64,000 bases of DNA from Adineta ricciae. Taxonomy: Eukaryota > Rotifera > Eurotatoria > Adinetida > Adinetidae. The notes below the pieces were generated by a model, which searched no databases, was not told the origin of the DNA, and saw only the letters and a list, made by a program, of their open reading frames with translations. The stretch lies in NCBI GenBank assembly GCA_905250025.1, contig CAJNOJ010000024.1, positions 186,001 to 250,000 on the forward strand, read 5' to 3'. Positions 1 to 11,204 of the stretch are shown here, piece after piece (positions within the stretch are counted from its first letter, which is position 1; each line of letters opens with the position of its first letter). The translations under genes and the position numbers were made by a program.

Positions 1-1357
1 TGCCAATAAACCGTACGAATCTTTTGTAAAATATGATCAAACATCTACAGAAAACATTATAAATACCTACTTCAAATCTATATTCAATAAATTCCTACTT
101 CTTTTCGTGCTTTCACCGCGGCCAATGTCAATGGTGTTAAACCTTGCCGATTCTTAATATCCAATGATCCGCCTAATTCATATAATAGATCGACCATACT
201 CTATAGAAACAATCTTATGATCAGATCGAAGAAATGAGTCAAAACGAACGATTCGATTGTAGATGACACACATATGTAAAGCGGTATTTCCATTCGAATC
301 TTGACAATTTGTATCTGCACCTTTGGCGACTAGTAATCGTACTGATTCTTCCTGTTGCAAGACAGCGGCAAATGAGAGTGGATATTCACCAAAGTAACAA
401 TAACCGTCGTAATTTGTAGCAACACTGACATCCGGACATTCTTTCGTGAAATTATCCATTCTAGACAATAACTGTTCGTTGTATGAACAATGAGAAAATC
501 GTGTCACCATCTTACCGACTAGATTTTTGATCTTCTGGACAGAAAAACTTTCCACAGCATCGCTGCGTGAAATCAACACCGGCATCAAGAAGAAATTTGA
601 CTGTTGCTGGTTCTTCGTTAACGATTGCGATATGAAGAACATTTTCACCTAAAATGCCAAAAGAAAGATTCAATTGGAAGGCAGAGAAGATGTCTTTTAC
701 CATAATACTCATCACCCATGTACAAATCATCAATGAGTCTTGGATAATGTCGTAATAATCGTTTAGCTAATGCTGAATGAACAGGGCCCGATGAAAGATA
801 ACATATATGAAGAATATGCTCTCCCACTCCACCACGTAAATCTAAATCCCAGCAGACTCGTTTAGTTTCTTCGCCTAGATATGATTGAAAAATGAAGGGT
901 CATTTATCTTGTCAAACTTTCAGTATTACCATTGATTTGTTCTTCTTCAGCAGTTTTAGCTACTGGAAGAATACTCTTCAATTTATTGAACGTGTTATTT
1001 CGTCGACGAACAATTTCGCTGATCGTTACCTAAAGATTAAAAGTCATCAATGAGACAACTAATGTTCTTCTATACCAATTTGCCTTCGCCATTGTTATAC
1101 AGATATTTCGGTATATGTTCACGGATGAGTGTGTCAATATGTGTGTAATCTTTCGTTCGATTAGCGACTCGCATAACATCAATGAGTTCTCCACCTCCCT
1201 AAATAAAAGAAAACAGATCGTCATTGGTGAAACGAGTACGCTCGGTTCGAGTTCAATTTACTTTAAAATCAACGAAACGATACAGTTCCGGACCTTGACC
1301 ATCGGAATTGATCTGAGCTTTTACCCCCGAAGCTACTTCTGATGTTGTATTACCCAT
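1..1357 (-). CDS. TRPV-type cation channel, N-terminal ankyrin part (3' end outside window)
   Basis: TRPV channels (Nanchung/Inactive/OSM-9 group in invertebrates) are sensory Ca2+-permeable plasma-membrane channels. Eight exons can be joined: 1262-1357 (starts [10 protein letters not shown]), 1076-1198, 930-1028, 701-874, 516-648, about 250-461, 99-199 and 1-44. They encode successive ankyrin repeats with family signatures [49 protein letters not shown] and [17 protein letters not shown]. The last exon, [14 protein letters not shown], matches the segment just before the pre-S1 region. The six-helix membrane part lies beyond the left edge. Introns are about 50-60 nt. Seen: ankyrin exons. Family knowledge: assignment to the Nan/OCR side of TRPV. 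The donor of the exon ending near 250 is not exact. Confidence 0.85.
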
Positions 1358-1516
1358 ATTATTCTCGAGAAGAATAGAGCGATGTCGGTTGCGATTGAGC
1401 CGGAATACTCAATTGAATGTTTACCAAAGTTGACGGGAAAAAATGAGAAAAGAAAAGAAATGACAAGGAAAGTATAGCTTATTTGCCCCGTAATTGGAAT
1501 AAGTGACGGTAGACGT

Positions 1517-1744
1517 GTGAAAGTTGAATATGAAAGCGAAGAAGAGAAAAAAGCTTTTTACTTGTCACCTAAAAGAGTTAAAAGAGAACAAACCGATGAT
1601 CGATTAGAACTTAATCATGAACCTTTGACGGAAGATTTGACTTCTCTTTGCCATTTCAATAGATTCTTCTCTAATTGTCAATTGAAGTTTCAAGAGCATG
1701 ATTATGAATGGAAGTTTTTCTTTCCGTTTTTACTTATTAATTAA
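1517..1744 (+). CDS. Possible small or partial protein, unrecognised
   Basis: An open frame of about 75 codons begins without an ATG (the first codon is GTG) and ends at TAA. It is charged, with a basic KRVKREQ patch and a C-terminal half containing NRFFSNCQLKFQEHDYEW. It sits between the start of the TRPV gene and the 3' end of the Ser-rich gene on the other strand. I do not recognise the family. It could be a terminal exon of a small gene whose first exon I cannot place, or chance coding potential. Confidence 0.25.
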   Translation: MKVEYESEEEKKAFYLSPKRVKREQTDDRLELNHEPLTEDLTSLCHFNRFFSNCQLKFQEHDYEWKFFFPFLLIN

Positions 1745-1819
1745 AAAATAAAATACTGACGACACATATTTTACAACAAAAAAAAAACGAAGAGAAAAGA
1801 AAAAGGATTGGAATGTAGA

Positions 1820-4352
1820 TCATGAACTGTTAGCTTGACTGGAGTACTTATACTAAAATAAAAGAAAAGAATGATCAGTCATCATAGACAGAACAAAGCA
1901 ATGACAAACCATTTGCTCTTGTAACAATTTTATTGTTTGTTTATCTTGTTCTCTTTCTTTACGTAATGTCAGTAATTCCTAGTAAACATAATTTGAAATC
2001 TTTCGAGAAAAGTCTTCTTCTGTCATTTCCTACTTTCACTAGATCTTCATACGAGGAGTTTTCATCGACAGAATTTGTTCGAATGTGATTCTCACAAGCC
2101 ATACCGCTCAATGACTGATGCCTTGAACTGATCATTGAATCATGAAATGAACCAATCATAGAATCCTAGAATTATCCAACGGAACATAAAAACTATTACT
2201 CTTAGATAAACAAATGATCATATACGGTCATATTTGCGCCATCGGAATGTTTTAATAATCGATCAAGTTGATGGAGGATTGTTTTGACAACCATCACGTC
2301 TTTCATTACTTGACGGTAAGATTCAATATCCATAGTTATTTGTTCAGCATCTTCACGCGGTGGCAATGTCGTTGAAGGTGGTTTTAATGAAATCGATCGT
2401 GTTAATCTGAACGAAAAATGATTAAGGTGTGAATAGGAACAGGAATTTGTTGATCTTACCGATGAGGATCTTGCTCAAAAACACTATCCATTCGATGACT
2501 TAGGCGATTTAATTCATCAAGTGATTCGCGGACATTATTCGCAGGTCGATTATCTTTGAAGGAAGGTTGCATTGCTGATGCATAAACTTTAGTTGTTGAA
2601 GAGGAATTTTTATTGATGTCTAAAGATAACGATGTTGACGAAATGGAATCTGTTCGATTACTGAAAGAAAAACGATGACAAGACGTGACTCTATATGTAA
2701 CAGGGAATGATTCACGTACGTTTTGCTAATTGAATCTAAAGTAAGTGTATCATCATAATCACAAATTAAATCATCTGATTTTAGACTACAATTGTCATCG
2801 TCTAATAATCCTTCTTGATTGAGAACATTCGAAAGGGCAGATGAGGAGGATAAAGTACTGGGTGTTCGATGTCGATAGCGACTAGCTTGAGAGCGTTGTG
2901 CAGATGTCGGACGATTTGTAGGTGATTCTGTGCTGGCGTAGGCCGAATCGCCATGATGAACGGAATCCGTGGTTAGATCATCATTCTAATACGAAAAAAC
3001 AGATGGGGATAAAACTCAAGTGGTTGAATTTTACTTGACTTTCGACTGGGAAACTTGCTGTATGTTCATCAGCTGATGATTGCTCGTTTTTCTCTTCTTC
3101 GATCACTGTTGGTTCAATTGGCGATGCTTTCAGAGCGTTTGATATAGGAGTACGTCGTGTAAAGAAATTCATACGTTTTGGAGCTTTGTATCGATCGCGA
3201 ATAACATTGACATCAGCTTTTATTGCTTGTGCAGATGGGATCAGGGAAGAAATATTCGAAGGACGGGAAGATGTATTTATACGTTGACGATCAGCTGTCG
3301 CCGTCGTTGACGGCGAATCTTTTTGGACACGATTTGAAGACGATGGTACCACTTTCGATTTCGATGTAATTGTTGTATGGAACCGATTTGGTGTTGTTTG
3401 AGTTTTAGTTACATGTTGTGTTGGTGTCGACTTTGTACCATTCGTTGATGATGGACTGATGGAACGACTACGAGCTTCGAGCAAAGCTGCCTGTGCTGGC
3501 TGTAAGCCAGGCGCTATCGGTCGTGGTATAGAACCGAGCCGTGGCTGAGTTCCTGACTGAGATGGTGATGGAAGCGATGAACGATTCGAGGCCGACATAG
3601 GTCGCGGAGTGCCTATGATAAAGCGATAATTAGAAGAAAATAGTAGTAACAAATAGGCAAAGAAGCTATTGATTCGTAAACATTCACATTTCTTCTTGTT
3701 TTTTTTTCCTTGACTGCCATTATCGTATAAGAATAGAAGGAAAAAAACTAGTATAGAAAAGGAAGAAAGGAAAAAAGCTCGTGGTCTTTATGACAAGAAG
3801 CAGGATTCTTTTTTTTTTCCTCGTCTTGCATCGGATGAGTCATCAACTAGAACGCCAACTAGCTCCACAGTCAAACACACAGTCAAGAAAAGAAATAGCG
3901 GTTGTAATTCTCTCCGTCCTAGATTTACCTATTGTGAGACCATTTTTAGGTCTTAAAGGCACTGCCGTTGTTGTCGTTGCTTGATAGACAGGCAGTCGAG
4001 TTTTTGGAACAGGAATACGAGGTTGAGGATGTGATTTCGAAGATGATGATGATGACATCCAGCTGTTTCTATTTGAATTATTATTATTATTATAATTCGA
4101 CGAATACAATTGAATTAAACTATTTGTATCAGTCTTGTAGAGGGTTGTTTCTATGAATGTTGATGATTGGAGATCAAGATTTGTAAACAAAGACTGCGGA
4201 CGTTGAGATTGTGGTTTGGAAAGTATCGTTACGGGCGAAAATGTTACTTGTTGTTTATTATCAAGTCGATGCGAATTCTTAGCTGGAGCTGCTTTGTGCA
4301 GTTGCGGATGATGCTTCTTGCGATATCTTGCGGCAGATGTACAAGCACCCAT
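1820..4352 (-). CDS. Serine-rich coiled-coil protein, CCSER-like (tentative)
   Basis: Eight exons join cleanly: 3929-4352, 3035-3612, 2720-2985, 2460-2660, 2226-2406, 2034-2165, 1910-1978 and 1820-1852. They total 1884 nt, which gives 627 residues. The N-terminus MGACTS fits an N-myristoylation signal with an adjacent cysteine. The middle is low-complexity Ser/Pro/Thr (for example GTPRPMSASNRSSLPSPSQS), followed by an acidic segment DDDNCSLKSDDLICDYDDTL. The C-terminus is helical (VMKDVMVVKTILHQLDRLL, then ELLTLRKEREQDKQTIKLLQ), likely a coiled coil. Architecture and tail suggest the CCSER (FAM190) family, whose members are poorly characterised and microtubule-linked. The family call is an inference; other Ser-rich cytoskeletal adaptors remain possible. 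Confidence 0.6.
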
Positions 4353-5923
4353 CGTCGAGCTGTATAGAATAAATACAAGAAAAACAAAAAGGAAAACTAG
4401 AGAGAAAGATCAAAGGAAAAGCAAGACAACATTAGCACCCGTTCGCATAATTACTAAAGAATGTGTTCTTCCTTAATCAATATCAGCCATACATCTTACT
4501 TGAATTTCGGTTTTTTTTTCTTCGTTCTACTATAACTCAACCTTCCTATGTTAATCATGCATGTTCAAATCTCTCGAATGTTCAATGAAAAAAATACATA
4601 CACATATTATATATAAAAATCTATATTTGTATACGAAGCAAACGACGATCGCGTGACACGAAAGAACACGACGAGTAGTTACCTCAATTCCCTCATCACT
4701 TAGCTTCACATAATTGAAAATCGTTTGTGTCAACAAGAAAAAAAGAATTACAGATAGGAAGCGATATGTGACAAATATCGCATATCATACACAAATAATC
4801 TATCGCACATTTAGACTTTTTTTTTCAAGTAACACTTCGAAATTAACAATAGCAGCAAGAGAGAGAGAGAAAAAGAAAGCTGATACCTTGAATTTAACTA
4901 TATCGAACATGTTGTTGTTGTTTATCGTAATAGAAAAATGATCTAATCGAAGGTAAATATTCAAATACAATTCGTAGTCGAGCATGTATCATACGTACAT
5001 CGATCTGATTCAATGATAAAAATGAAGACAAAGTTAGAGCGTGCAGTAGCGGAGATGTAAGCAAGTTGTCGTCGTAGAAATGATAAACACGAAAAAAAGC
5101 CGAAATGATACTATTATACGAACGTTTTATCTCTTGTCTTAGCTTTTCAGAAGGAAACGCAAAAGCGAGAGAGAAAAATATATATATATATCGAATGACA
5201 AAACAAAAAATATCATCGTACTGTGAGTCAGAGAAATACACGAAGACGAACGAAAAACACGACTGTCTAATTACACTGCGAGATTATTACGATCGATATA
5301 ATGTATCGCTAGTTACTAATAATTGACTGTTGACGTCGATCACTCAGTTACGATATGTATCCTTAAGAGCAAAATATTGTTTTATGTTCGATGATTAACA
5401 GATTTTTTCTTTTCTGAGAAAGAAATATGGCTCCTTCGAGATGAATAGCAAGCACCAGCTGGTCTTTACGAGGAGAGATGTCTGTCTAACCTTGTGTTTC
5501 TATGTAAATGAACCATGAAATGAGTTTGAAAATGTACAGTTGAAAAGAAAAGATTAGATCAGAATTATCTGATACACCTACCTGAATCGTGTTTTTTTCA
5601 AAATTTCAAATATATTGGTAACTAGAAGTTCATTGGATTAAAGATGAACAAGTGATTTGTATATTTCAATCAAACGGAAAATGTTCAGCGAAACGATGTC
5701 AAGATCAAAGAACGATTTCGATCAAATAATGAGAATGTGTCAAGATTTCTGTCTGTGTTTGTTTGCAAGTCGAACTGATCATCGAAGACAAAACAACAAC
5801 ACAAATAAGTAATGAGTTATTAATTGTAATAATAATATGAACTATCGAGGTGATATTATGACGTGAGGGCAGACGAAGTGAGGGAGTGTTCGAGTGTTTG
5901 AATATGAATCTATAGATGTATGC

Positions 5924-5964
<41 letters not shown>

Positions 5965-7068
5965 AGGGGAGAGTAGCAATCGGTCCAACAAAGTGCGAGA
6001 TATAGTGATGAAAAGGAGAAGAAAAGAAAATGGTTGAGTATTTTGATGGTGTATACGTGAAAGTAATTAAACATGAAAACGGCAAAAAGTAAGTGTAAAA
6101 TGATGGACAAAGGTCGTATATAGAGACGTGCGTGTATATCAAATGAGACAAACAAGAGTTTATCTGATGTCGAGATGTATAGATGAAGCCTCTCAACGCT
6201 TTTATTTGTCGATAATCAGTGCGAAAAAAAATGCTCTCTACCAAACAGAGAGAAGATGCATTGATCCAGAAAGAATTCGATTTCAAGGTTTAAGGTATCG
6301 ATTGATTAGTTTTCCTTCGATGATATTTAAGCTGATCGAAGTAAATTATTTATTTGTTTTACAATGTGCGGTATTTATCAATTAGAAATGATTTCTTGAC
6401 AAGTTCTTATCTATCGAAATCAGTTGGAGATCAGATTTGTAGTTAATGATTTGACAAATCTATTAGGAGATGTTCAAACGCAGAAATCTAGGTGTGAAAT
6501 TCAAGGAGATATTACGTCTGCTTAATCGCTCTCCGCACGTGAAATCATAATATATTCAATAAATTTTCCGTCTGACATACATTTTCACCGTAATGACGAT
6601 CGTTGGGATGACTGTTTATCGTAGGACAAATAATCAAAATAGTTGATTAGATAATAACAGGGTACAAACGATTCACGTATTGTATTTAGTGTCAAATCGA
6701 GTCTATTGAATCGAAATGTTCATAAAAATTGTCTCCGAAAACCTCGACGTATTCGAAGTTCAATAAGTAGAGAATGAACACCAACGAATTATATGTATCA
6801 AATACTTGATTAATCTGACGCAACGATATGCGAAATGTAGACACTGGTTAGATACGGTATATTTGTATAATTTCGTAGACATACACCGTGCGATACCTTC
6901 CTTTAATCGTAATATGCGCATCCTATCGAAGTTTCATTCTCTGTGACTTAGCCAAAAATAGCCGTACGATTCTATAAATAAAATTTGTTTTATTTGACAA
7001 AAATTGTTCTATTATATCAAAAGACAATGGATGGAATGAGAAGAACTGATCGAATTCAAAGAACATGT
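4353..7068. other. 2.7-kb stretch without a recognised gene
   Basis: Open frames here on either strand are low in complexity, lack family motifs and read as Lys/Arg/Tyr- or Ser/Phe-rich strings. The region has poly-A/T runs, short GA tracts and a TA/GA microsatellite near 5924-5963. It lies upstream of the Ser-rich gene and may hold its promoter, 5' UTR exons or long introns. I see no RNA gene or transposon protein in it. Confidence 0.5.
5924..5963. repeat. Compound microsatellite (TA)n(GA)n
   Basis: About ten TA units pass directly into about ten GA units without interruption. Confidence 0.95.
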
Positions 7069-7896
7069 TTATTTGGTTTTCTCTTCGTGTTTGTGCTGTC
7101 GTTCTTTTGCTTTCAGTTCAAACGTGACATTCACTGTAACATGAACAGTAATTGTTTTTGCGTCAAGTAGATTTTGAAATGATGCCGCTTGTCCTGGTGC
7201 TGACAATGAGCCTTCTCGTTCTTGATAACTTTCTTCAACAATATGCACAGCTTTAGCTACGTGAAGACCAACTGTTCGAGCAATATCTTCGGCCGTGTGT
7301 TTGGCATTGCGAACAGCTTGAACACTTGCTTGACGTCTACGAACGAGAGCGAAAAATGAATCTTTCGTTTGACTATACACGAAACTTTACTTTAAATTCT
7401 CTAAACGAAGTGTCGAATGAAAAAAGACGGGATCGAGCACTCGAACAACAGGCGCATCCAGTTTTTCGACTAATTGATTATGACATTGTTGATACCGTTG
7501 AATATCAAGAAATATTGCTGTTACTTCAGCAGTAACTTCGTACATTGTGTCGCGACGTACTATTGATTGAACTACGGTTTTGTCCTGCTCTTTGACGCCA
7601 TAGTTTCGAAACGTTTGTTCGACGTATCGCAATCGACGTATAACGCTTGTTTTAGCTTCGTTCACACTAGATTTCGTACTTGTTATCATAACGATTAATT
7701 TGATTCGATCAGGCGGAAGAGAGAATTCTCCCATACCTGAAACTGTTACTTGTCGACGAGAGTCCGAATCCGAGAAGATTAATGCACCACGCATTTGTTC
7801 ATCTGTATAAACACGATTTTTTGGCACGAGACCGAGTGATTTCATCTGTCGATTTGACGTGATATAAGCGAGATTTTCTTCTCGACGCATACTCAT
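7069..7896 (-). CDS. IRAK1BP1/SIMPL-like protein (DUF541)
   Basis: Vertebrate IRAK1BP1 (SIMPL) binds the IL-1 receptor kinase and modulates NF-kB signalling; the fold is the SIMPL/DUF541 domain shared with bacteria. Seen here: VSGMGEFSLPPDRIKLIVMI, VRRDTMYEVTAEVTAIFLDI, LVEKLDAPVVRVLDPVFFHS and VRNAKHTAEDIARTVG, in family order. An intron at 7337-7390 (54 nt, GT-AG) removes an in-frame TAA and joins ENLK to RQASVQAVRNA, matching the family's ENL-RRQ-V---A-NA pattern. Start taken at the MSMRR methionine (7896); an upstream ATG in the same frame at 8037 would add a Cys-rich stretch not typical of the family. The bacterial-like signal peptide is absent. Confidence 0.85.
7337..7390 (-). other. 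54-nt intron of the IRAK1BP1-like gene
   Basis: Reads GTAAAG...CGTAG on the minus strand and contains an in-frame TAA. Splicing restores the conserved ENLKRQ junction. Confidence 0.75.
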
Positions 7897-8219
7897 GTAT
7901 GATAATATCGAAAAATCGACTTTCAAGAGATGTACAGAATCAGTTGCTAACGTCAAGAATTCTTTCCGATAGAGGCAATAGCGACAGCAACCGACGATAT
8001 GTATGTGCGCGTGTTGATAGGAGCAGAAATTTGACAAACGGTGTAAAAGAAAGAAAGAAAGAACAAAATGAAGGAACAGAACGACTTCTATGTCTTTTTT
8101 TCCTTTTCTTTCGTTGGTTAAAAGAAGAGATGTTACTGAATCAATATCACGAATAGCACATGTATATAAATATGTCTAGAATAACCTTCTAGGGAAAGAC
8201 AACGTTTTTTTATATTGTA

Positions 8220-8603
8220 ATGGTGAGGTATCCGACAATGAGACGCGTCACTCAAATCTCGGTCTCTTTTCTGTTTGTTCTAACTGTTTTAACCATCTTT
8301 TTTACTTTTGATTTTCTAATCACTACGGCTGTAGCGAATAAAAGTATTACTGATAAACACCGTCGTGAGCATTTGCAACATTTGACGACGTCGAATGAGA
8401 TCTTATTAACAAAATTGAAGAACATCAACGACAGTAATCAAGAACGTCGAATGCGTCATTCGAAATTGAAATCACAACGCGTCAAACTTGCTCGGTTCCA
8501 TAAGAGTAAAACGGGTGTGAAGCATAATCAAGTGCGAAAACAAAGCAAAGATCAACGAAAACATCCTCTACCAACGAAAACGAATAAACATTCACTTCAT
8601 TAA
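8220..8603 (+). CDS. Small basic secreted or single-TM protein, unknown
   Basis: A single-exon frame of 127 codons starts at ATG 8220; a second in-frame ATG is at codon 7. Residues about 10-36 (TQISVSFLFVLTVLTIFFTF...) form a strong signal peptide or membrane anchor. The rest is hydrophilic and very rich in Lys/Arg/His (for example RKQSKDQRKHPLPTKTNKHS), with no cysteines. An AATAAA at 8683 follows the stop. It lies divergently from the IRAK1BP1-like gene. I do not recognise the family; a secreted cationic peptide precursor is one possibility, but nothing in the sequence proves it. Confidence 0.55.
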   Translation: MVRYPTMRRVTQISVSFLFVLTVLTIFFTFDFLITTAVANKSITDKHRREHLQHLTTSNEILLTKLKNINDSNQERRMRHSKLKSQRVKLARFHKSKTGVKHNQVRKQSKDQRKHPLPTKTNKHSLH

Positions 8604-8977
8604 TATTGCAATAGTCGACTTCATTTTTTTCAAATAGTAAATTGAACAAAAATCATCGTTTGTTTTTTCTTCCTCTTTTGCCAATAAAATTTTATCATTT
8701 GAATTCTTCATGCTTGTTTACACGAACAAAACTTACAGCTTGTTGTCATTAATATATGTATATATAACAAAAACAAAATAGACTAAAAACATCGTGACCG
8801 ATTACAAAAAAGAAAAAACACGAAAATGGATGACACATGAACGAGAACGACACATGAATATTTTCAAGAAATTTCAATTCAAAGCAGCTCACCACTAATA
8901 TCTATCGCTGTCGATTTGAAATCATCCTATCAACGAGATTTTCATTCTTGTTTAACATAGGAACAGAATTATTTATT
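8604..8977. other. Convergent intergenic region
   Basis: Holds the 3' ends of the secreted-protein gene (+) and SLC33A1 (-). AT-rich with poly-A runs; nothing else seen. Confidence 0.6.
8683..8688 (+). terminator. Polyadenylation signal AATAAA
   Basis: Lies about 80 nt after the stop of the small basic secreted protein. Confidence 0.6.
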
Positions 8978-10971
8978 TTATTCGTCCGTTGCTAAAGTTT
9001 TGTACTTTTGATTGTCCCCGCGCACTTGCCACGCACTAATGGGTAGATTTTGCAACCGTATGATAGTTCGATATTTCCATATAAGCCAAATAATGCCAAT
9101 GGTTGTAGAAATGATGACTTCGATATAATACGCGTCGACATACGGTCGACACGCGCCACCCAACATTCCACAATTTTTCTCTTCAGCTGGTGTACTGCAT
9201 TTACCATCGCCTAGCGAACACGTTTTCCAAGTTAGGAAATCGGCTGAATATAGAACTCCAGTGGAAACCCAACTACTACCTAGAAGTATTTTTTTAAAAT
9301 CATAGATTGACATGGAAACCGATCCAAACACTCTTACCGAGGTTTGACAATGTGTTTAATAGTGTCATGTAAGTTCCACCGATCTTCGGATCACTAACTT
9401 TAGCGAAAAATGCCATTTGGGACACAAACATGTTGTACATGAACACTTGTTGAATACCATAGAGAAAAACGCCTAATGCATAATAATACCAAGGAAATGA
9501 CCTGTCATAATTCTGAAATGACGGCGTAAGAGCAACGTATATAGCGAGGACAACACCAATCAGCAATCTATTCGAATGGAAAATAGATATTAGTTATGAG
9601 TTCAGATAGATCGTACCGGAATGGATGAGATTTGACGAATAAATTCAATGGTTCTGCTCCTGTTGTATACCGTGAAATGAGAAATGGTAAAAATATTTCT
9701 AATGGAATTAGTGGAATTGCTAATAGAGCTAATGTATCTTTTCGGACACCACGTTCAATTAATTCTAAACCGGTCATTGAATCGACTGCTGCAAAGCCAA
9801 TCTGAAAATAATTCACAAGAAAGATGAGTCGAGAAGTTTATCGCAGATATCTACCTTGATTGTGAGTAAAACTATTGCCATACTTCGAACTGCAGGTAAC
9901 CGCAGAACACGAAGAAGAATTTTATATGTATCAATCAAACCGAAGTGTGGCTCATTGGAATCATTAGTCTCATCAGTTTCATGTTTAAACAGAGCAATAA
10001 ATGTTGTGGATATGGCGAAGACAACGCCCCAAAATGTCAGAAAACCTACAATATAAAAGAATCAACAAATGCTTCATGTATTTTTCGTTGTTCTATACCA
10101 GGTAGTGTTATTAATCCAGTAGATTGTAATTCCATTTGTAATGGTTGGCGCACATATCGATTTGCAAAGTCTTTCGATTCAAGTGCAAGAAACACAACAT
10201 TCCCTAGGAAATAACCAGCAGTCTGACCAACCGAATTGCATGTACTTGCCCAGCCAACATTTTCTCTGGATGAAAAGCATAGAAATGTTTATTTCTGCAA
10301 GGAATTCATCGTTATTCTTACCTTGAAAGCATCGAAAGAGCCCAACCATCGACACATATATCTTGAGTTGCTGCCAAAAATGATAAACCGAAGAAGATTG
10401 ATGTTAAAAAGAGAATATCTAGATCGAATTAAAAATGTTGTCAGTTTCACATAAATTCGAACGAAAATAACAACATACGTGGATGTTGATTGGTTGTCGC
10501 GGACGCTGGTTCGAGTAGAATATCGTTGATATAATAAGATAGGATAATCATGACAATTCCAATGGAATATTGAATCGGTATTAACCAAGATTTTCTGCGA
10601 CCAAATCGCTTTAGATAAAGTGCATCCACAATAGGTGCCCAAAGAAGTTTCAGACTAAATGGCCAAAATGCAAACGAAAATGTTGCTTGCTGAGACCAAC
10701 TAGCACCATAACTTTGTATAATAAGTGGAATTGATGCTGCCATGCCCAATGGAATACCTTGTAGTAAATAAAGAAATAACAATACGACTATATTCCATTG
10801 ATCTTTCTTCCAATTGCTTCGTTTTACGACAGTAGAATGGGTATTCAACATTTCATCGCCTGATTCCGATGATTCGGATGATGAAGATACAGGCTTTTCA
10901 CTCGTATCGTTCTCTTCGATCAATGAGTTACTGTCGCTTTCTTCTTTTCCCGGACGATATCGAACGGCCAT
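8978..10971 (-). CDS. SLC33A1: Acetyl-CoA transporter, SLC33A1/AT-1 family
   Basis: SLC33A1 is a major-facilitator-type ER/Golgi membrane protein that carries acetyl-CoA into the lumen for ganglioside and protein acetylation. The acidic Ser-rich cytosolic N-terminus is followed by WNIVVLLFLYLLQGIPLGMA, then SFAFWPFSLKLLWAPIVDAL and FGRRKSWLIP, all hallmark AT-1 motifs. Further exons encode FFGLSFLAATQDICVDGWAL, a central helix pair, VFLYGIQQVFMYNMFVSQMA and DPKIGGTYMTLLNTLSNLG. The C-terminal lumenal loop has paired cysteines (TWKTCSLGDGKC, NCGMLGGAC). At least seven exons with short introns; the first is 10479-10971. Start is the ATG at 10971; the frame extends upstream only with non-ATG codons. 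Confidence 0.93.
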
Positions 10972-11204
10972 TGACAAATGATTGTATACCACAACAAAAA
11001 ACTTGCTCTATTCCATATATAACAAACACGTCTTCGTTCGATGACTCATCGACGAAAGTGATTGGCCGAGAGAAAAGAATGTTTATTTATTTGATAATAA
11101 AGAAAAAAAAACTTCTTGATAGAAATTGAATTCAGTCGAGATGAAAGAAACGCTTTCATCGGACAGATGTATTTTGATTGGATAACGTTGAACCAGTTAT
11201 TTTC
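10972..11204. promoter_or_regulatory. Divergent promoter region SLC33A1/ZCRB1
   Basis: Only 233 nt separate the two divergent start codons, so both promoters and 5' UTRs must lie here or overlap. No core element is obvious by eye. Confidence 0.45.

Noticed and set aside
5705-6286. Minus-strand open frame of about 193 codons
   Set aside because: Composed of Ser/Phe/Leu/Tyr strings created by the TA/GA microsatellite; no family motif and no splice context.
7373-7390. An 18-nt GT-AG unit surrounding the in-frame TAA in the IRAK1BP1-like gene, which would be a record-short intron
   Set aside because: A downstream acceptor at 7337 gives an ordinary 54-nt intron and joins ENLK to RQASVQAVRNA exactly as in the family, removing residues with no counterpart.
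7373-7390. IRAK1BP1-like gene as a pseudogene because of the stop codon
   Set aside because: The stop lies inside the 54-nt intron; the rest of the domain is intact.
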